From Desulfuromonadales bacterium (GTDB lineage Bacteria > Desulfobacterota > Desulfuromonadia > Desulfuromonadales > JAGXHI01): a stretch of DNA of 64,000 nt. This document shows positions 24,256 to 33,443 of this stretch, piece after piece (the stretch's first letter is position 1; each line of letters begins with the position of its first letter). The stretch covers positions 1 to 64,000 of the forward strand of contig JAGXHI010000050.1 of the NCBI GenBank assembly GCA_024636295.1, given 5' to 3'. The notes under the pieces were generated by a model, which saw only the letters and a program-made list of their open reading frames with translations, was not told the DNA's origin and did no database searches. A program made the translations under genes and the position numbers.

Positions 24256-25559
24256 ATGTAATGCTTTTTACGGTTTTGGCTCTGGTTTTCGGCTTTCTGG
24301 GCGCCGGGGTATGGATCGCCCTGTCCTTGATGGCCACGGCCGGAATCAGTCTTGAATTGTTCACCTCCATGCCGGTGGGGAAAATCTGGGCTCAGTCGCT
24401 CTTTAACAGCCTCAACAACTGGGCCCTTGCCGCCCTGCCGATGTTCATCTTCCTCGGGGAAATGATCTTGCGGACCCGCATGTCGGAGCTGCTTTTCGAG
24501 GGCCTTCGGCCCTGGGTTCAGTTCATTCCGGGACGCCTTCTGCACACCAATGTCGTGGGGAGTGCAATTTTTGCCGCCGTTTCCGGCTCCTCCCCCGCCA
24601 CGGCCGCCACCATCGGTAAAATCACCCTCTCGCAGTTGGAAAGCGAAGGATATGACAAGAGCCTGAGTTACGGCTCTCTGGCCGGCGCGGGGACCTTGGG
24701 ACTGCTCATACCTCCCAGCATCGTCCTCATCATTTATGGCGTTCTGGCCGAAGTCTCCATCGGGCAGCTCTTTATCGCCGGTGTTCTGCCGGGGATATTG
24801 CTGGCGGGGCTGTACAGCGGATATGTGATCGTGCGCGTTCTCATCAACCCGAAGCTGGCCCCGACCCATAAGGTTTCCTTCACCTGGGGACAGCGGATAT
24901 CCGCCCTTTTAAAGCTTTTTCCCGTGGCATTCCTGATTTTCTTCATCCTTGGTTCCATTTACGCCGGCTTTGCCACACCTTCCGAGGCCGCGGCTCTGGG
25001 TGTGCTGGGCGCCGTCGTCATTACCTGGATGCTGGGGGACCTTTCCTGGAAGAACATCATCGAATCCCTGAGGGGCACACTCAATACCTCCGCGATGATC
25101 TGCTTTATCATAGCGGGCGCCAGTTTTCTTTCCGTGGTCATGGGTTATCTCAGGCTTCCTGCAATGGTGGCGGAGTACATCGGATCGCTCGGTTTGAGCC
25201 CTTATGTATTGATACTGATCTTTACAGGCTTCTATATCCTTCTCGGCTTCTTTCTCGATGGTATCTCCATGATCGTCATGACCCTGCCGATCAGTCTGCC
25301 CCTTGCGGTCCTTTCCGGTTTCGATCCGGTCTGGTTCGGAATCTTCCTCGTCCTCGTCATCGAGGCTGGACAGATCACGCCGCCCGTGGGCTTCAACCTC
25401 TTCGTTCTGCAGGGACTGACGGGGGAGCCGCTCGAGAGAATAGTGATAGCGGCCCTCCCGTTTTTCCTTCTCATTCTGGTCGCCATCATCATTACTACAG
25501 CGTTCCCCGATATCGTTCTGATGTTGCCGAGACTGATGATACAGAGCGCTGTCGGGTGA
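24252..25559 (+). CDS. dctM: TRAP transporter large permease (DctM family)
   Basis: 435 residues, about twelve hydrophobic segments. The ATG at 24252 overlaps the dctQ stop (ATGA) and gives the family's typical N-terminus; a longer reading frame from 24018 would run through dctQ. Family blocks such as GSAIFAAVSGSSPATAATIG and LGLLIPPSIVLIIYG are intact. It forms the ion-coupled path across the inner membrane. With dctP and dctQ it is a complete TRAP system. Confidence 0.93.
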   Translation: MNVMLFTVLALVFGFLGAGVWIALSLMATAGISLELFTSMPVGKIWAQSLFNSLNNWALAALPMFIFLGEMILRTRMSELLFEGLRPWVQFIPGRLLHTNVVGSAIFAAVSGSSPATAATIGKITLSQLESEGYDKSLSYGSLAGAGTLGLLIPPSIVLIIYGVLAEVSIGQLFIAGVLPGILLAGLYSGYVIVRVLINPKLAPTHKVSFTWGQRISALLKLFPVAFLIFFILGSIYAGFATPSEAAALGVLGAVVITWMLGDLSWKNIIESLRGTLNTSAMICFIIAGASFLSVVMGYLRLPAMVAEYIGSLGLSPYVLILIFTGFYILLGFFLDGISMIVMTLPISLPLAVLSGFDPVWFGIFLVLVIEAGQITPPVGFNLFVLQGLTGEPLERIVIAALPFFLLILVAIIITTAFPDIVLMLPRLMIQSAVG

Positions 25560-25577
25560 TTTACCCCAGAGGATATT

Positions 25578-26282
25578 ATGAAAAACGCAATCGATCTTCG
25601 CATCCATCGAAAAGACGGAAAAACCGAACAGTCCCGGTTCGAAGTGAAGCGGCTCTTCAACGCCGGCTGGGCGGGGCGCAACCGTGCTGCATTGCAGCAT
25701 CACATCGATGAACTGGCGGCCGTGGGCGTTCCGGCGCCGAAGCATGTGCCCACCCTTTTTGCTCTGGGCAATTTTCTCCTGACCACCTCGGATTCGATTC
25801 AGGTCCATGGCGAGGACACCTCCGGAGAGGTGGAATACGTTCTTCTATGGCATAAGGGCGAAATCCTGGTGGGTGTGGGATCGGACCAGACAGATCGCCG
25901 ACTGGAGAAGCACTCTCTGCCCAAGGCCAAGAATCTCTGTCTCAATGTCATGGCGGCCGACGTATGGCCCTACGATGAGGTGAAAGAGCATTTCGACGAT
26001 CTCCAGATGGAATGCACCGTCACCCGGGAAGGCAAGGAGTCCCTCTACCAGAGAGATGCCGTCGGATCCCTTATCGGACCGGAGTACTGGATTTCCGATC
26101 TGGAGAAACGCCTCGGCGGGCTTGAGGATGGACTCGTCCTTTTTTCGGGAACGATCGGAACGGTGGCAGGGCTTGTTTCGGGCGAGGCTTACAGCTTCCG
26201 TATGGAAGATCCCGTCCTGAAACGCAGCATTGAGCACAGGTATGCCTGCGAAGTTCTGACAGGCGCTATTGAGGATTATTGA
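25578..26282 (+). CDS. DUF2848 family protein (FAH-like)
   Basis: 234 residues, matching DUF2848 through GWAGRNRAALQHHIDELA, the middle block VGVGSDQTDRRLE and a C-terminal GEAYSFRMEDP segment. The last part resembles the fumarylacetoacetate hydrolase fold (late L-x-x-GT-x-G strand), so hydrolysis or decarboxylation of a diacid-like intermediate is a reasonable inference, but the family is uncharacterised. It sits 18 bases after dctM and one base ahead of the amidase gene, so it belongs to the catabolic operon. Confidence 0.8.
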   Translation: MKNAIDLRIHRKDGKTEQSRFEVKRLFNAGWAGRNRAALQHHIDELAAVGVPAPKHVPTLFALGNFLLTTSDSIQVHGEDTSGEVEYVLLWHKGEILVGVGSDQTDRRLEKHSLPKAKNLCLNVMAADVWPYDEVKEHFDDLQMECTVTREGKESLYQRDAVGSLIGPEYWISDLEKRLGGLEDGLVLFSGTIGTVAGLVSGEAYSFRMEDPVLKRSIEHRYACEVLTGAIEDY

Positions 26283-26283
26283 A

Positions 26284-27090
26284 ATGTCGGAAAAGGCGTT
26301 GACGATAGCCCTGGCCCAGACCCCGGTGTCAAGGGATCCGGAAGAGAATCTGGCCGTCGCTTCGCGGCATGCCCGCAAGGCGGCCGCTCGCGGAGCTGAT
26401 CTCCTGGTTTTCCCCGAGATGTTCATGGCGCGGCCTCAGGAGGGAAAGCCTCTCGCCGAAGCCGCGCAGCCGCTTGACGGAGCTTTTGTCCGCAGCCTTG
26501 CGGATATGGCGAAGGAGCATCGGTTGGCCATCGCATCGGGCATCTGGGAAACCGTGCCCGGCGAGAAGGAGAGGGCAGGAAATGTTGCAGTCGTCCTCGG
26601 TCCCGATGGTGAGATTCTGGCGCGCTACCAGAAAATCCATCTTTTCGATGCCCTGAGTATCCGTGAATCGGACCGGATGACCGGCGGCGATACGCCCCCG
26701 CCCGTCTTCAACCTCAAGGGGATGACCGTCGGAATGGCCATCTGCTATGACCTGAGATTCCCGGAGCTCTTTCGCAACCTCGCCGCCCGGGGCGCCGATG
26801 TCGTGATCGTGCCCGCGGCCTGGTACTCAGGGCCCCTCAAGGAGGACCACTGGTTGACCCTGCTGCGCGCCCGGGCGATCGAGAATACCATGTATGTCGC
26901 CGGCGCCAGTCTGTGCGGGCCTCCCTTTGCAGCCCGAAGCGCGGTTTTCGACCCCTTCGGCGTCATGCTCGCGGATGCCGGCGAGGCTGAGTTCCTTCTC
27001 ACCGCGCGCCTGGAAAGAAGCCGGATCGACGAGGTGCGAGCCAAGCTGCCGGCACTCGACCACGTCCGGCACGATATCTTCGGCGGCTGA
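26284..27090 (+). CDS. Carbon-nitrogen hydrolase (nitrilase superfamily)
   Basis: 268 residues with the complete Glu-Lys-Cys triad: VFPEMFM (Glu about 45), KIHLFD (Lys about 119) and CYDLRFPE (Cys about 154). This layout fits omega-amidase or carbamoylase-like branches that split amides of dicarboxylic acids or N-carbamoyl compounds, which would follow logically from hydantoin or cyclic-imide opening. The ATG at 26284 lies one base after the preceding stop. Exact branch not determined. Confidence 0.9.
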   Translation: MSEKALTIALAQTPVSRDPEENLAVASRHARKAAARGADLLVFPEMFMARPQEGKPLAEAAQPLDGAFVRSLADMAKEHRLAIASGIWETVPGEKERAGNVAVVLGPDGEILARYQKIHLFDALSIRESDRMTGGDTPPPVFNLKGMTVGMAICYDLRFPELFRNLAARGADVVIVPAAWYSGPLKEDHWLTLLRARAIENTMYVAGASLCGPPFAARSAVFDPFGVMLADAGEAEFLLTARLERSRIDEVRAKLPALDHVRHDIFGG

Positions 27091-27094
27091 CCTC

Positions 27095-27820
27095 TTGGGC
27101 GCCGACTGGAGCATTCTCCTTCCAGGTCTTCCCCTTTCCTCCGAACGCGGAGCTTTGGGCTGGTGCACCGTCACCCTGGTGCGGACAGGCGGCCGAACCA
27201 TACTCATCGATACCGGTTCCTACGGGGACCGGGCTCTTCTCCTCACCCGCCTGGAAGAGGAAAACCTTTCGCCCGCGGCAGTCGATGCGGTGCTTTTGAC
27301 CCACTTCCATTTCGACCACGTCCTGAACTTCGATCTTTTCGAAAATGCCGTATTCCGGCTTTCCGAAAGGGAAATGAACTACGTGGAAGATGGAGGATTC
27401 AGGTGGGCTGCCGATCCTTACGTGCCCTTTTCAATTTTCGATAAGATCGCGCCGCGCATCGAAACCTTCACCGAAAATGCGGAAGTGGAGCCGGGCATCC
27501 GTGCCGTGGATCTTCCGGGACACACGCCGGGTCTGTGCGGCTATCTGCTGGAGAAGGAGAGGGTGCTTGTGGCGGGAGACGGGGTGAAAAACGCGTGGGA
27601 GTTCATCCGCGAGGAGCCGCCCCCGGCTTTCGGCCGGCGGGACGAGGCTCTGGAGAGTTATCGTCGCGCCATTGCCCTCGCTTCCATCATCATTCCGGGC
27701 CACGACCGTCCATTTCGTGTTCCCGTGGGAGAGAGAGTCGAATACCTGCAGGAATTCTCCATCGAAGTGCTCTCTGCCGGAGACCCGCACGCATCTCCCC
27801 GAAAAATCACCTTCCCCTGA
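27095..27820 (+). CDS. Metallo-beta-lactamase-fold hydrolase
   Basis: About 241 residues. Zinc-site motifs are intact: THFHFDH (HxHxDH), a mid-chain LPGHTPG, AGDG, and a final PGHD. This fits lactonase or cyclic-amide hydrolase members of the fold. The start is uncertain: a TTG at 27095, four bases after the amidase stop, gives a protein beginning near the first strand, and the frame is open further upstream across the amidase gene. Last gene of the rightward operon; it converges on the SDR gene. Confidence 0.8.
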   Translation: MGADWSILLPGLPLSSERGALGWCTVTLVRTGGRTILIDTGSYGDRALLLTRLEEENLSPAAVDAVLLTHFHFDHVLNFDLFENAVFRLSEREMNYVEDGGFRWAADPYVPFSIFDKIAPRIETFTENAEVEPGIRAVDLPGHTPGLCGYLLEKERVLVAGDGVKNAWEFIREEPPPAFGRRDEALESYRRAIALASIIIPGHDRPFRVPVGERVEYLQEFSIEVLSAGDPHASPRKITFP

Positions 27821-27843
27821 TTTTCACCAAACTCGATCGGACC

Positions 27844-28680
27844 TTAACTCTCAAACGCAGCTCGCATCTCTTTCAGCCGTGCTTGGTGAGTGCTCCACTG
27901 GCGTCCGCCGAGCAGTCCGCCGTCCACCACCAGATCATGGCCATTGACGAAACTCGATTCGTCGCTGGCCAGGAAGACGGCCGCCCAGGCGATATCCTCG
28001 GGAAGTCCGGCCCGGGGTATCGGCTGCCACTGGGCCAAGGACCTTTTTACCGGTTCGGCGCTTCTCTCCGCCTCTTCCGGGCTCAACCCAAGAGCTTTCC
28101 CAAAGATTCCCGTTGCGATTCCGCCGGGGGAGAGACTGTTGACCCGGACATTGCTTTCCCCGAGTTCCATGGCCACACAGCGGGTGAGATGGATCACGGC
28201 CGCCTTTGCGGCGCTGTAGACCATCGACGAGCTGTAACCCGCCCGGGCGCCTGCCACGCTGCCATTGTTGATGATGCTCCCCGAGCCCTGGGAGCGCATC
28301 ACAGGCGCGGCGTGCTTCATCCCGAGCAAAACTCCTCCAAGGAGGACCGAGATGGCCTTCTCGTATCCTTCCAGGGGAATTCCCTCAATGCCTCCCACCG
28401 GCGCAGGGCATCCGGCGTTGTTGAAGAGGCAGTCGAGCCGCCCGAACTTCTTCAGGGCGTGGTCGATCATGGCCTTTACGTCCTCTTCGCTGGAAACGTC
28501 GGTCCGGCGGAAACTGACCTTCGGCCCCAGGGACTCAGCCAGTTCCAGACCTTCCTTTTCCCGGCGGGCTGCAATAACCACCGATGCGCCCTCCGAGGCG
28601 AAAAGTTCGACTGTCCGCTTCCCGATTCCGCTCGTTCCCCCGGTAATGATTGCCACTTTTCCCTCGAGTCGTCCAACCAT
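27844..28680 (-). CDS. Short-chain dehydrogenase/reductase
   Basis: 278 residues, classical SDR. NAD(P) motif TGGTSGIG (about 12-19), NNAG near 90 and catalytic Ser with YSAAK (Tyr/Lys about 160-164). The DVSS after the coenzyme strand and Arg-Arg at the end of strand two leave NADPH or NADH open. The ATG at 28680 with GGGAGGA upstream is preferred over one ten codons earlier. It converges with the hydrolase operon and may oxidise or reduce a hydroxy or keto intermediate of that island. Confidence 0.9.
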   Translation of the reverse strand: MVGRLEGKVAIITGGTSGIGKRTVELFASEGASVVIAARREKEGLELAESLGPKVSFRRTDVSSEEDVKAMIDHALKKFGRLDCLFNNAGCPAPVGGIEGIPLEGYEKAISVLLGGVLLGMKHAAPVMRSQGSGSIINNGSVAGARAGYSSSMVYSAAKAAVIHLTRCVAMELGESNVRVNSLSPGGIATGIFGKALGLSPEEAERSAEPVKRSLAQWQPIPRAGLPEDIAWAAVFLASDESSFVNGHDLVVDGGLLGGRQWSTHQARLKEMRAAFES

Positions 28681-28876
28681 GATGTCCTCCCTTCTGATAA
28701 AATTGACCAATCAAGCACCGAGACCTGATGGTGCGAAGCAGGCGGTCGATCTGAGCGAAGCAATCCTGGAGATTTTGTAAGTCAGATGCCAGTTTTGATC
28801 AGGTGTGATGGCGCCCACCAGGAAACACGTCAACTACGAATTTCAGGACCTGAGGCGCCACCATTGTACTCAGATA

Positions 28877-29593
28877 CTATTTCGGAAATTGCCCGGTCAG
28901 ACGCGCTGCCGCATTTTTTAAATGCATTTCTGCTGCTTGGCGGGCACTTTCAACATCCTGATTTTCGATGGCCAGGTAAATTGCTTGATGTTCCTGCACT
29001 ACATCTCTGTTCAATGTCTGGAAGTAAAAACTATTTTCTCGTGCAGTCCTTATCGCGTGGCGAATGTTCTCTTCCAGGAAGGAGGCGAGAGAGACAAAAT
29101 ATTGATTATGCGATGCGTTGACGATTTCCATGTGGAAACTCAAATCCTCTTCACTTCCAATCTCATCTGAGGAAATTGCCTTTACCAGCCTTTCCAGCGC
29201 CCTCCTGATGCTGGCCAGCTGTTGTCTGGTGCGGTGTTTGGCGGCGAGCCCGGTATAATAAACCTCCACCGCGAGAAGAAGTTCAAGAATATTCAGTACT
29301 TCCATTCTGTCCATAAAATTCGGGACGTCAAAGCGCAAAGTGCTTTTAAATCCGTTCTCGCTTACGAAAACTCCCCGTCCCTGGTGTGGTACCACAAGAC
29401 CTTCAAATTTTAACTGGGATATGGCCTCTCGAAGAACCGGTCGGCTTACGCCGTACGTCTTACAAAGCTCCGATTCGGTCGGGAGGCGCTCGCCCGGTTT
29501 GTATTGACCATTTCGAATGGCTTCACTGAGTATTCGTGAAACCTCATCGGTCAGGGTTGGCGGGCGTTTCAGAATTTTTTCTTCTGTATTCAT
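28877..29593 (-). CDS. FadR-subfamily GntR transcriptional regulator
   Basis: 238 residues: winged helix (about 10-75, LPTESELCKTYGVSRPVLREA region) and FCD effector domain (about 95-225, with LSFHMEIVNASHN and EHQAIYLA supplying metal-type His residues). It is transcribed away from the ABC transporter operon, so it is the likely regulator of that island. The ATG at 29593 is chosen for the AAGGGGA upstream; an ATG nine codons earlier is possible. An operator-like site lies just upstream. Confidence 0.88.
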   Translation of the reverse strand: MNTEEKILKRPPTLTDEVSRILSEAIRNGQYKPGERLPTESELCKTYGVSRPVLREAISQLKFEGLVVPHQGRGVFVSENGFKSTLRFDVPNFMDRMEVLNILELLLAVEVYYTGLAAKHRTRQQLASIRRALERLVKAISSDEIGSEEDLSFHMEIVNASHNQYFVSLASFLEENIRHAIRTARENSFYFQTLNRDVVQEHQAIYLAIENQDVESARQAAEMHLKNAAARLTGQFPK

Positions 29594-29626
29594 CTCGGGT
29601 TCCCCTTCCAGAATCATCAAAAACGT

Positions 29627-29637
29627 TTGTTGAACAT
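29627..29637. promoter_or_regulatory. Possible FadR-type half-match upstream of the regulator
   Basis: TTGTTGAACAT matches T-N-GT-N3-AC-N-A except at the last base and sits 34-44 bases before the regulator start. It could be an autoregulatory site. A weak candidate because one arm deviates. Confidence 0.3.
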
Positions 29638-29751
29638 ATCACAAGATTCTCATGAGCAGGCAAGAGAAATATCAGGCCGAAGCACCAGGCGAGATCCAGT
29701 AAAATTTAGGTTGACTTTAAAATAACACTGTATTATTTCTGGAATTGTAAT

Positions 29752-29764
29752 GTCATCATATGAC
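29752..29764. promoter_or_regulatory. GTCAT-N3-ATGAC palindrome before the ABC operon
   Basis: Five-base perfect arms around CAT, about 85-98 bases before the binding-protein gene, in an AT-rich stretch with -35/-10-like words nearby (TTGTAA 29745-29750; TATGCT 29767-29772, 16-base spacing). It could be the operator and promoter for the transporter operon. Not the same core as the FadR-type sites at 22461-22498. Confidence 0.35.
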
Positions 29765-29849
29765 TTTATGCTATCTTATTATGAAAAGTTAATTTATCGC
29801 AACCGCTAGTTTTTGTGCATCTTCCCACCCCCCACCCAAGGAGGACCAA

Positions 29850-31097
29850 ATGTACCCTAGTAAAAAGCTTTTTGCCTGTTTGTTGGTGCTGTGCGGCGTT
29901 TTCTTTGCCACTGCTTCTTTTGGAGCGTCCCTGAAGGTAGCGATCGTGGAAAGCCTGTCGGGCCCGCAAGCTTCGACCGGCCTTCTCTATCGTACCGCAA
30001 CGCAGTACGGCCTCGATCTCGTCAACGAGAAGGGGGGCTGGAACGGTCAGCCGATTGAGCTTCTGGAGTATGACAACCAGGGTGGCGTTACCGGCGCCTC
30101 GGAAAAAGTCAAGGCCGCCATTGCTGACGGTGCGCAGATTATCGTACAGGGGGCATCATCGGCAGTAGGGGGACAGGTTACCGAAGACGTGCGCAAGCAC
30201 AATCTGAGAAATCCGGGCAAGGAAGTCATTTATATGAACGTCGGCGCCGAAGCGATGGAGCTGACCGGCGCGAAGGCTCATTTCCATCAGTTCCGCTTCA
30301 GTCCCAATGCTGAAATCCGGGTAAAAGCCCTCATCGCCGCCATGAAAGAGGCGGATGTTCTGGGATCGCGGGTATATGCGATGAACCAGAATTATTCGTG
30401 GGGGATGGACGTCGAGAAAGCCGTCGTTGAAAACGCAGATGACGGCGGTTACAAAGTGGTGGAAAAAACCCTTCACGATACGAACAAGATTCAGGACTTT
30501 TCTCCCTACGTCGCCAAAATCAAGGCCGCAGACGTGGATACCGTCATTACCGGTAACTGGTCCAACGACCTTCTGCTGCTGATGAAAGCCGCCCAGTCGG
30601 CCGGACTGGACGTGCGATTCGGCACCGCCTTCCTCGATCAACCCGGAAATATCGCCAATGCTGGGGAAACGGCTCTCGGCCACTACGTGGCACATCCTTT
30701 CAATATGGAAGCGGCCGGCAAGGCGGGGGAAGAGTTCGGAAAGGAATACAAGGCCAAAACAGGCCATTACCCCACTTACGTGGAACCCCAGACGGTCTTT
30801 GCCATGAACATGCTTGGCGAGGCGCTGAAGAACGTAAAGGCCGAGGGGGACAGCCTGAAGGTCAATGATCTGGTGGTCGCCATGGAAAAGGTGAAGTACA
30901 AGTCCCCAATGGGCGAAATGAGCATGCGCTCCGAAGATCATCAGGTTCTTCTGCCCGTGGCCGTCTCGGTCGTATCCAAGGATGCCAAATTTAAAGTCGA
31001 CGGAACGGACATGGGATTCAAGCCGGTCAAGGTCCTGTCTGCCGAGGAAGCTGCTGCCCCGGTGCAGGAAGCCACCAACATCAAGCGTCCGAAATAG
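29850..31097 (+). CDS. ABC transporter substrate-binding protein (branched-chain amino acid / HAAT type)
   Basis: 415 residues with a signal peptide (about 1-28, ending SFGA) and a type I periplasmic fold of the LivK class: VAIVESLSGPQASTGLLYR at the start, and the two lobes that bind ligand. Members bind branched-chain amino acids but, in catabolic islands, often aromatic or alicyclic acids. CAAGGAGG lies shortly before the ATG. A strong hairpin separates it from the permeases. The low similarity of ligand cannot be resolved by reading; the island suggests a hydroxylated acid. Confidence 0.9.
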   Translation: MYPSKKLFACLLVLCGVFFATASFGASLKVAIVESLSGPQASTGLLYRTATQYGLDLVNEKGGWNGQPIELLEYDNQGGVTGASEKVKAAIADGAQIIVQGASSAVGGQVTEDVRKHNLRNPGKEVIYMNVGAEAMELTGAKAHFHQFRFSPNAEIRVKALIAAMKEADVLGSRVYAMNQNYSWGMDVEKAVVENADDGGYKVVEKTLHDTNKIQDFSPYVAKIKAADVDTVITGNWSNDLLLLMKAAQSAGLDVRFGTAFLDQPGNIANAGETALGHYVAHPFNMEAAGKAGEEFGKEYKAKTGHYPTYVEPQTVFAMNMLGEALKNVKAEGDSLKVNDLVVAMEKVKYKSPMGEMSMRSEDHQVLLPVAVSVVSKDAKFKVDGTDMGFKPVKVLSAEEAAAPVQEATNIKRPK

Positions 31098-31107
31098 GGT
31101 TGAATGT

Positions 31108-31137
31108 GGCGCCAGCCCCCTTACCGGGGTTGGCGCC
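31108..31137 (+). other. Intercistronic hairpin after the binding-protein gene
   Basis: GGCGCCA-G-CCCC pairs with GGGG-T-TGGCGCC (12 pairs including one G-T) around a six-base loop, ten bases after the stop. No T-tract. Such hairpins typically protect binding-protein message so that it exceeds the permease level. Confidence 0.7.
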
Positions 31138-31185
31138 TGCCTTGCGGCGGACAGTTCTTAGATAACCAATGGGAAGGCAGTCGGA

Positions 31186-32127
31186 ATGGAGTACTTCACC
31201 ATATCTTTATTCAACGGAGTCGTGTATGGCCTGCTCTTGTTCATGGTATCCGCTGGACTGACCCTTATCTTCGGCATGATGGGCGTCCTGAATTTCGCCC
31301 ATGCCTCCTTTTACATGGTGGGCGCCTATCTCGCATATTCTCTCCAAAAAATTTTTGGTTTCTGGCCGGCGATCGTTCTGGCTGCCTTGCTGGTCGGAAT
31401 TCTCGGGATGGTGGTAGAGGCCTTTTTCCTGCGCCGAGTCCATCGCTACGGCCATGCCCACGAACTGCTGCTGACCTTCGGTCTGGCGTTTATCATCGCC
31501 GAGCTGGTCAAGCTGTTTTACGGCAACTACCCGCTCAATTACAGGGTTCCGGACGCCCTGAATTTCGCGGCATTTCAGGTCTTCGGCACCGATTATCCCG
31601 TTTACAGGCTGCTGATGGGCGGAATCTCGATCGGGATGTTCATTCTGATCTACCTTCTACTCACCCGTACGCGGGTAGGAATAGTCGTTCGCTCGGCCAT
31701 CTATCGGCCACGCATGGCCGAGGCGCTCGGACACAACGTTCCTCTGGTTTTCATGGGTGTCTTCGGGGTCGGCGCTGCGCTGGCAGGGCTCGCAGGGGCC
31801 GTTGCGGGCGCCTTTTACACCACGAATCCGAACATGGCCCTTGAACTCGGGGTCATCGTTTTCGTCGTGGTGGTCGTGGGGGGGCTCGGTTCACTGGAAG
31901 GGGCGATGCTTGCCTCGCTCCTGATCGGCCTGATCTCATCTTTCGCTGTCGGCATCGATCTGAGCCTGATTGACTTTTTCGGGTTGTTCGGTGCACGGGA
32001 GTGGGCGGAGAGCGTCGGTGGAGTGCTGGCGCTCAAGATTTCCAGTCTTTCCGCCACCATTCCCTTTGCTCTCATGCTGCTGATTCTGCTGGTTCGTCCT
32101 TCGGGTCTCATGGGTGAAAAGAGCTGA
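31186..32127 (+). CDS. ABC transporter permease (LivH type)
   Basis: 313 residues with about eight membrane helices. The N-terminal LFNGVVYGLLLFMVSAGLTL with FGMMGVLNFAHASFYMVGAY is diagnostic of LivH permeases. It pairs with the LivM-type subunit in the inner membrane. A run of Val/Gly (VIFVVVVVGGLGSLEGA) and a late EAA-like cytoplasmic loop match the family. The next gene starts two bases after its stop. Confidence 0.92.
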   Translation: MEYFTISLFNGVVYGLLLFMVSAGLTLIFGMMGVLNFAHASFYMVGAYLAYSLQKIFGFWPAIVLAALLVGILGMVVEAFFLRRVHRYGHAHELLLTFGLAFIIAELVKLFYGNYPLNYRVPDALNFAAFQVFGTDYPVYRLLMGGISIGMFILIYLLLTRTRVGIVVRSAIYRPRMAEALGHNVPLVFMGVFGVGAALAGLAGAVAGAFYTTNPNMALELGVIVFVVVVVGGLGSLEGAMLASLLIGLISSFAVGIDLSLIDFFGLFGAREWAESVGGVLALKISSLSATIPFALMLLILLVRPSGLMGEKS

Positions 32128-32129
32128 TC

Positions 32130-33443
32130 ATGAAGGTTTCACGTCTCGTTCTGTATGTTGCGGTAGCGGTCGCCATCCTGGTGGTGTTGCCTGCGTTTCT
32201 GTCACATTCCCTGGTCAATGCCGTAAACCAGATGTTGATCGCCGCCCTGTTCGCCTGTGCCTTCAACATCCTCTGCGGCCAGGGAGGGATGCTCTCCTTC
32301 GGCCATTCCGCATATTTCGCCATCGGGTCCTTCGCGACTCTCCATGCCATGGGCGTGATGAGCAGCGAGAGTCTTCTGCCCACTCCCTTGCTACCCCTGG
32401 CCGGCGCCCTCGTCGGTCTTATGGTCGGGCTCGTGGCCGGCTGGTTCTCCACCCAGCGCACGGGCGTCTATTTTTCCATGATCACTCTGGCCCTGGCGGA
32501 GCTTCTGCATACGATCGCCCCACACCTGAGGGGTCTTTTCGGCGGTGAGGCGGGTATCTCCTCCATGCGGATGCCGGCGCTTGGCATCACGTTTGGAAGC
32601 GACATTCATGTCTACTACCTGACCCTGGCCTGGGTCGTCGCGGCGGTGGGTGCGATGTACTTCCTGACCTTCACGCCCCTGGGACGCCTCATTTTCGCCC
32701 TTCGCGAAAACACGCATCGATTGCGGTTCCTTGGATACAACGTTCACAACCTTGGAACGATCACCTTTGCCCTCTCGGCCATGTTCTCGGGTATAGCCGG
32801 CGGCCTTCAGGCCATCACCATCGAGACCTCTAACTATTCAGCCTTTGAAATGCATCTTTCCGCCGAAGTTCTCCTCAACGCATACATCGGCGGAGTGCAG
32901 GTCTTTTTCGGCCCGTTGATCGGCGCCGGAGTGATGACGTTCTTCGGAAATGCCGTCTCGGACATGACACGCAACTGGCTGCTCTACAAGGGAATCATTT
33001 TTGTCCTTGTGATGATGTTCATGCCAACGGGCATCGCGGGACTGCTGAAGCTTCTCGGCGAAAGTTTCAGGAAATATTCGCTCCCCCTTCTTGTGCCGGC
33101 GTTGCTCCTTTCTGTGGTTTCGACAATCCTGCTGACGATGGGAACGGTATTCACCGTGGAGATGATGCAGCGCGGACTATCCCAGGATTACCAGATGCTG
33201 GCCCGGGCGGCCGGAAGTGCCGGACCGCCGCCGATTTTACTCTTCGGCCGGGAGTGGTTCCCGGGTTCGCTGATCACCTGGCTTCTGTCTCTGGGGCTTC
33301 TCGTCGGCGGCGGGTTTTTCGTCTGGTTCTCCAGGAGCCGATGGAAGATGCTCAAGGAAACGGATGAAGATGAATCGGTCCTTCTCCCGAAGCTGGGTGA
33401 CGGTTCAGGCAAGGCGGGTCTGAACAAGAGGGAAAACGTATGA
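32130..33443 (+). CDS. ABC transporter permease (LivM type) with long C-terminal extension
   Basis: 437 residues. The first 310 or so are a normal LivM permease (FACAFNILCGQGGMLSFGHS near 35-54, then the FSMITLALAELLHTIAPHLRG segment). LivM proteins usually end near the following GIAGLLK, but this one continues about 120 residues with two further hydrophobic segments (about 316-340 and 373-395) and a charged tail. The extension may carry extra membrane helices or a sensor. Stop overlaps the ATPase start (ATGA). Confidence 0.9.
   Translation: MKVSRLVLYVAVAVAILVVLPAFLSHSLVNAVNQMLIAALFACAFNILCGQGGMLSFGHSAYFAIGSFATLHAMGVMSSESLLPTPLLPLAGALVGLMVGLVAGWFSTQRTGVYFSMITLALAELLHTIAPHLRGLFGGEAGISSMRMPALGITFGSDIHVYYLTLAWVVAAVGAMYFLTFTPLGRLIFALRENTHRLRFLGYNVHNLGTITFALSAMFSGIAGGLQAITIETSNYSAFEMHLSAEVLLNAYIGGVQVFFGPLIGAGVMTFFGNAVSDMTRNWLLYKGIIFVLVMMFMPTGIAGLLKLLGESFRKYSLPLLVPALLLSVVSTILLTMGTVFTVEMMQRGLSQDYQMLARAAGSAGPPPILLFGREWFPGSLITWLLSLGLLVGGGFFVWFSRSRWKMLKETDEDESVLLPKLGDGSGKAGLNKRENV

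Noticed and set aside
26894..27094. Extended N-terminus for the metallo-hydrolase gene
   Set aside because: The upstream part of that frame overlaps the amidase gene and reads as low-complexity Ser/Arg/Pro sequence, not as a domain. A start near 27095 is more likely.
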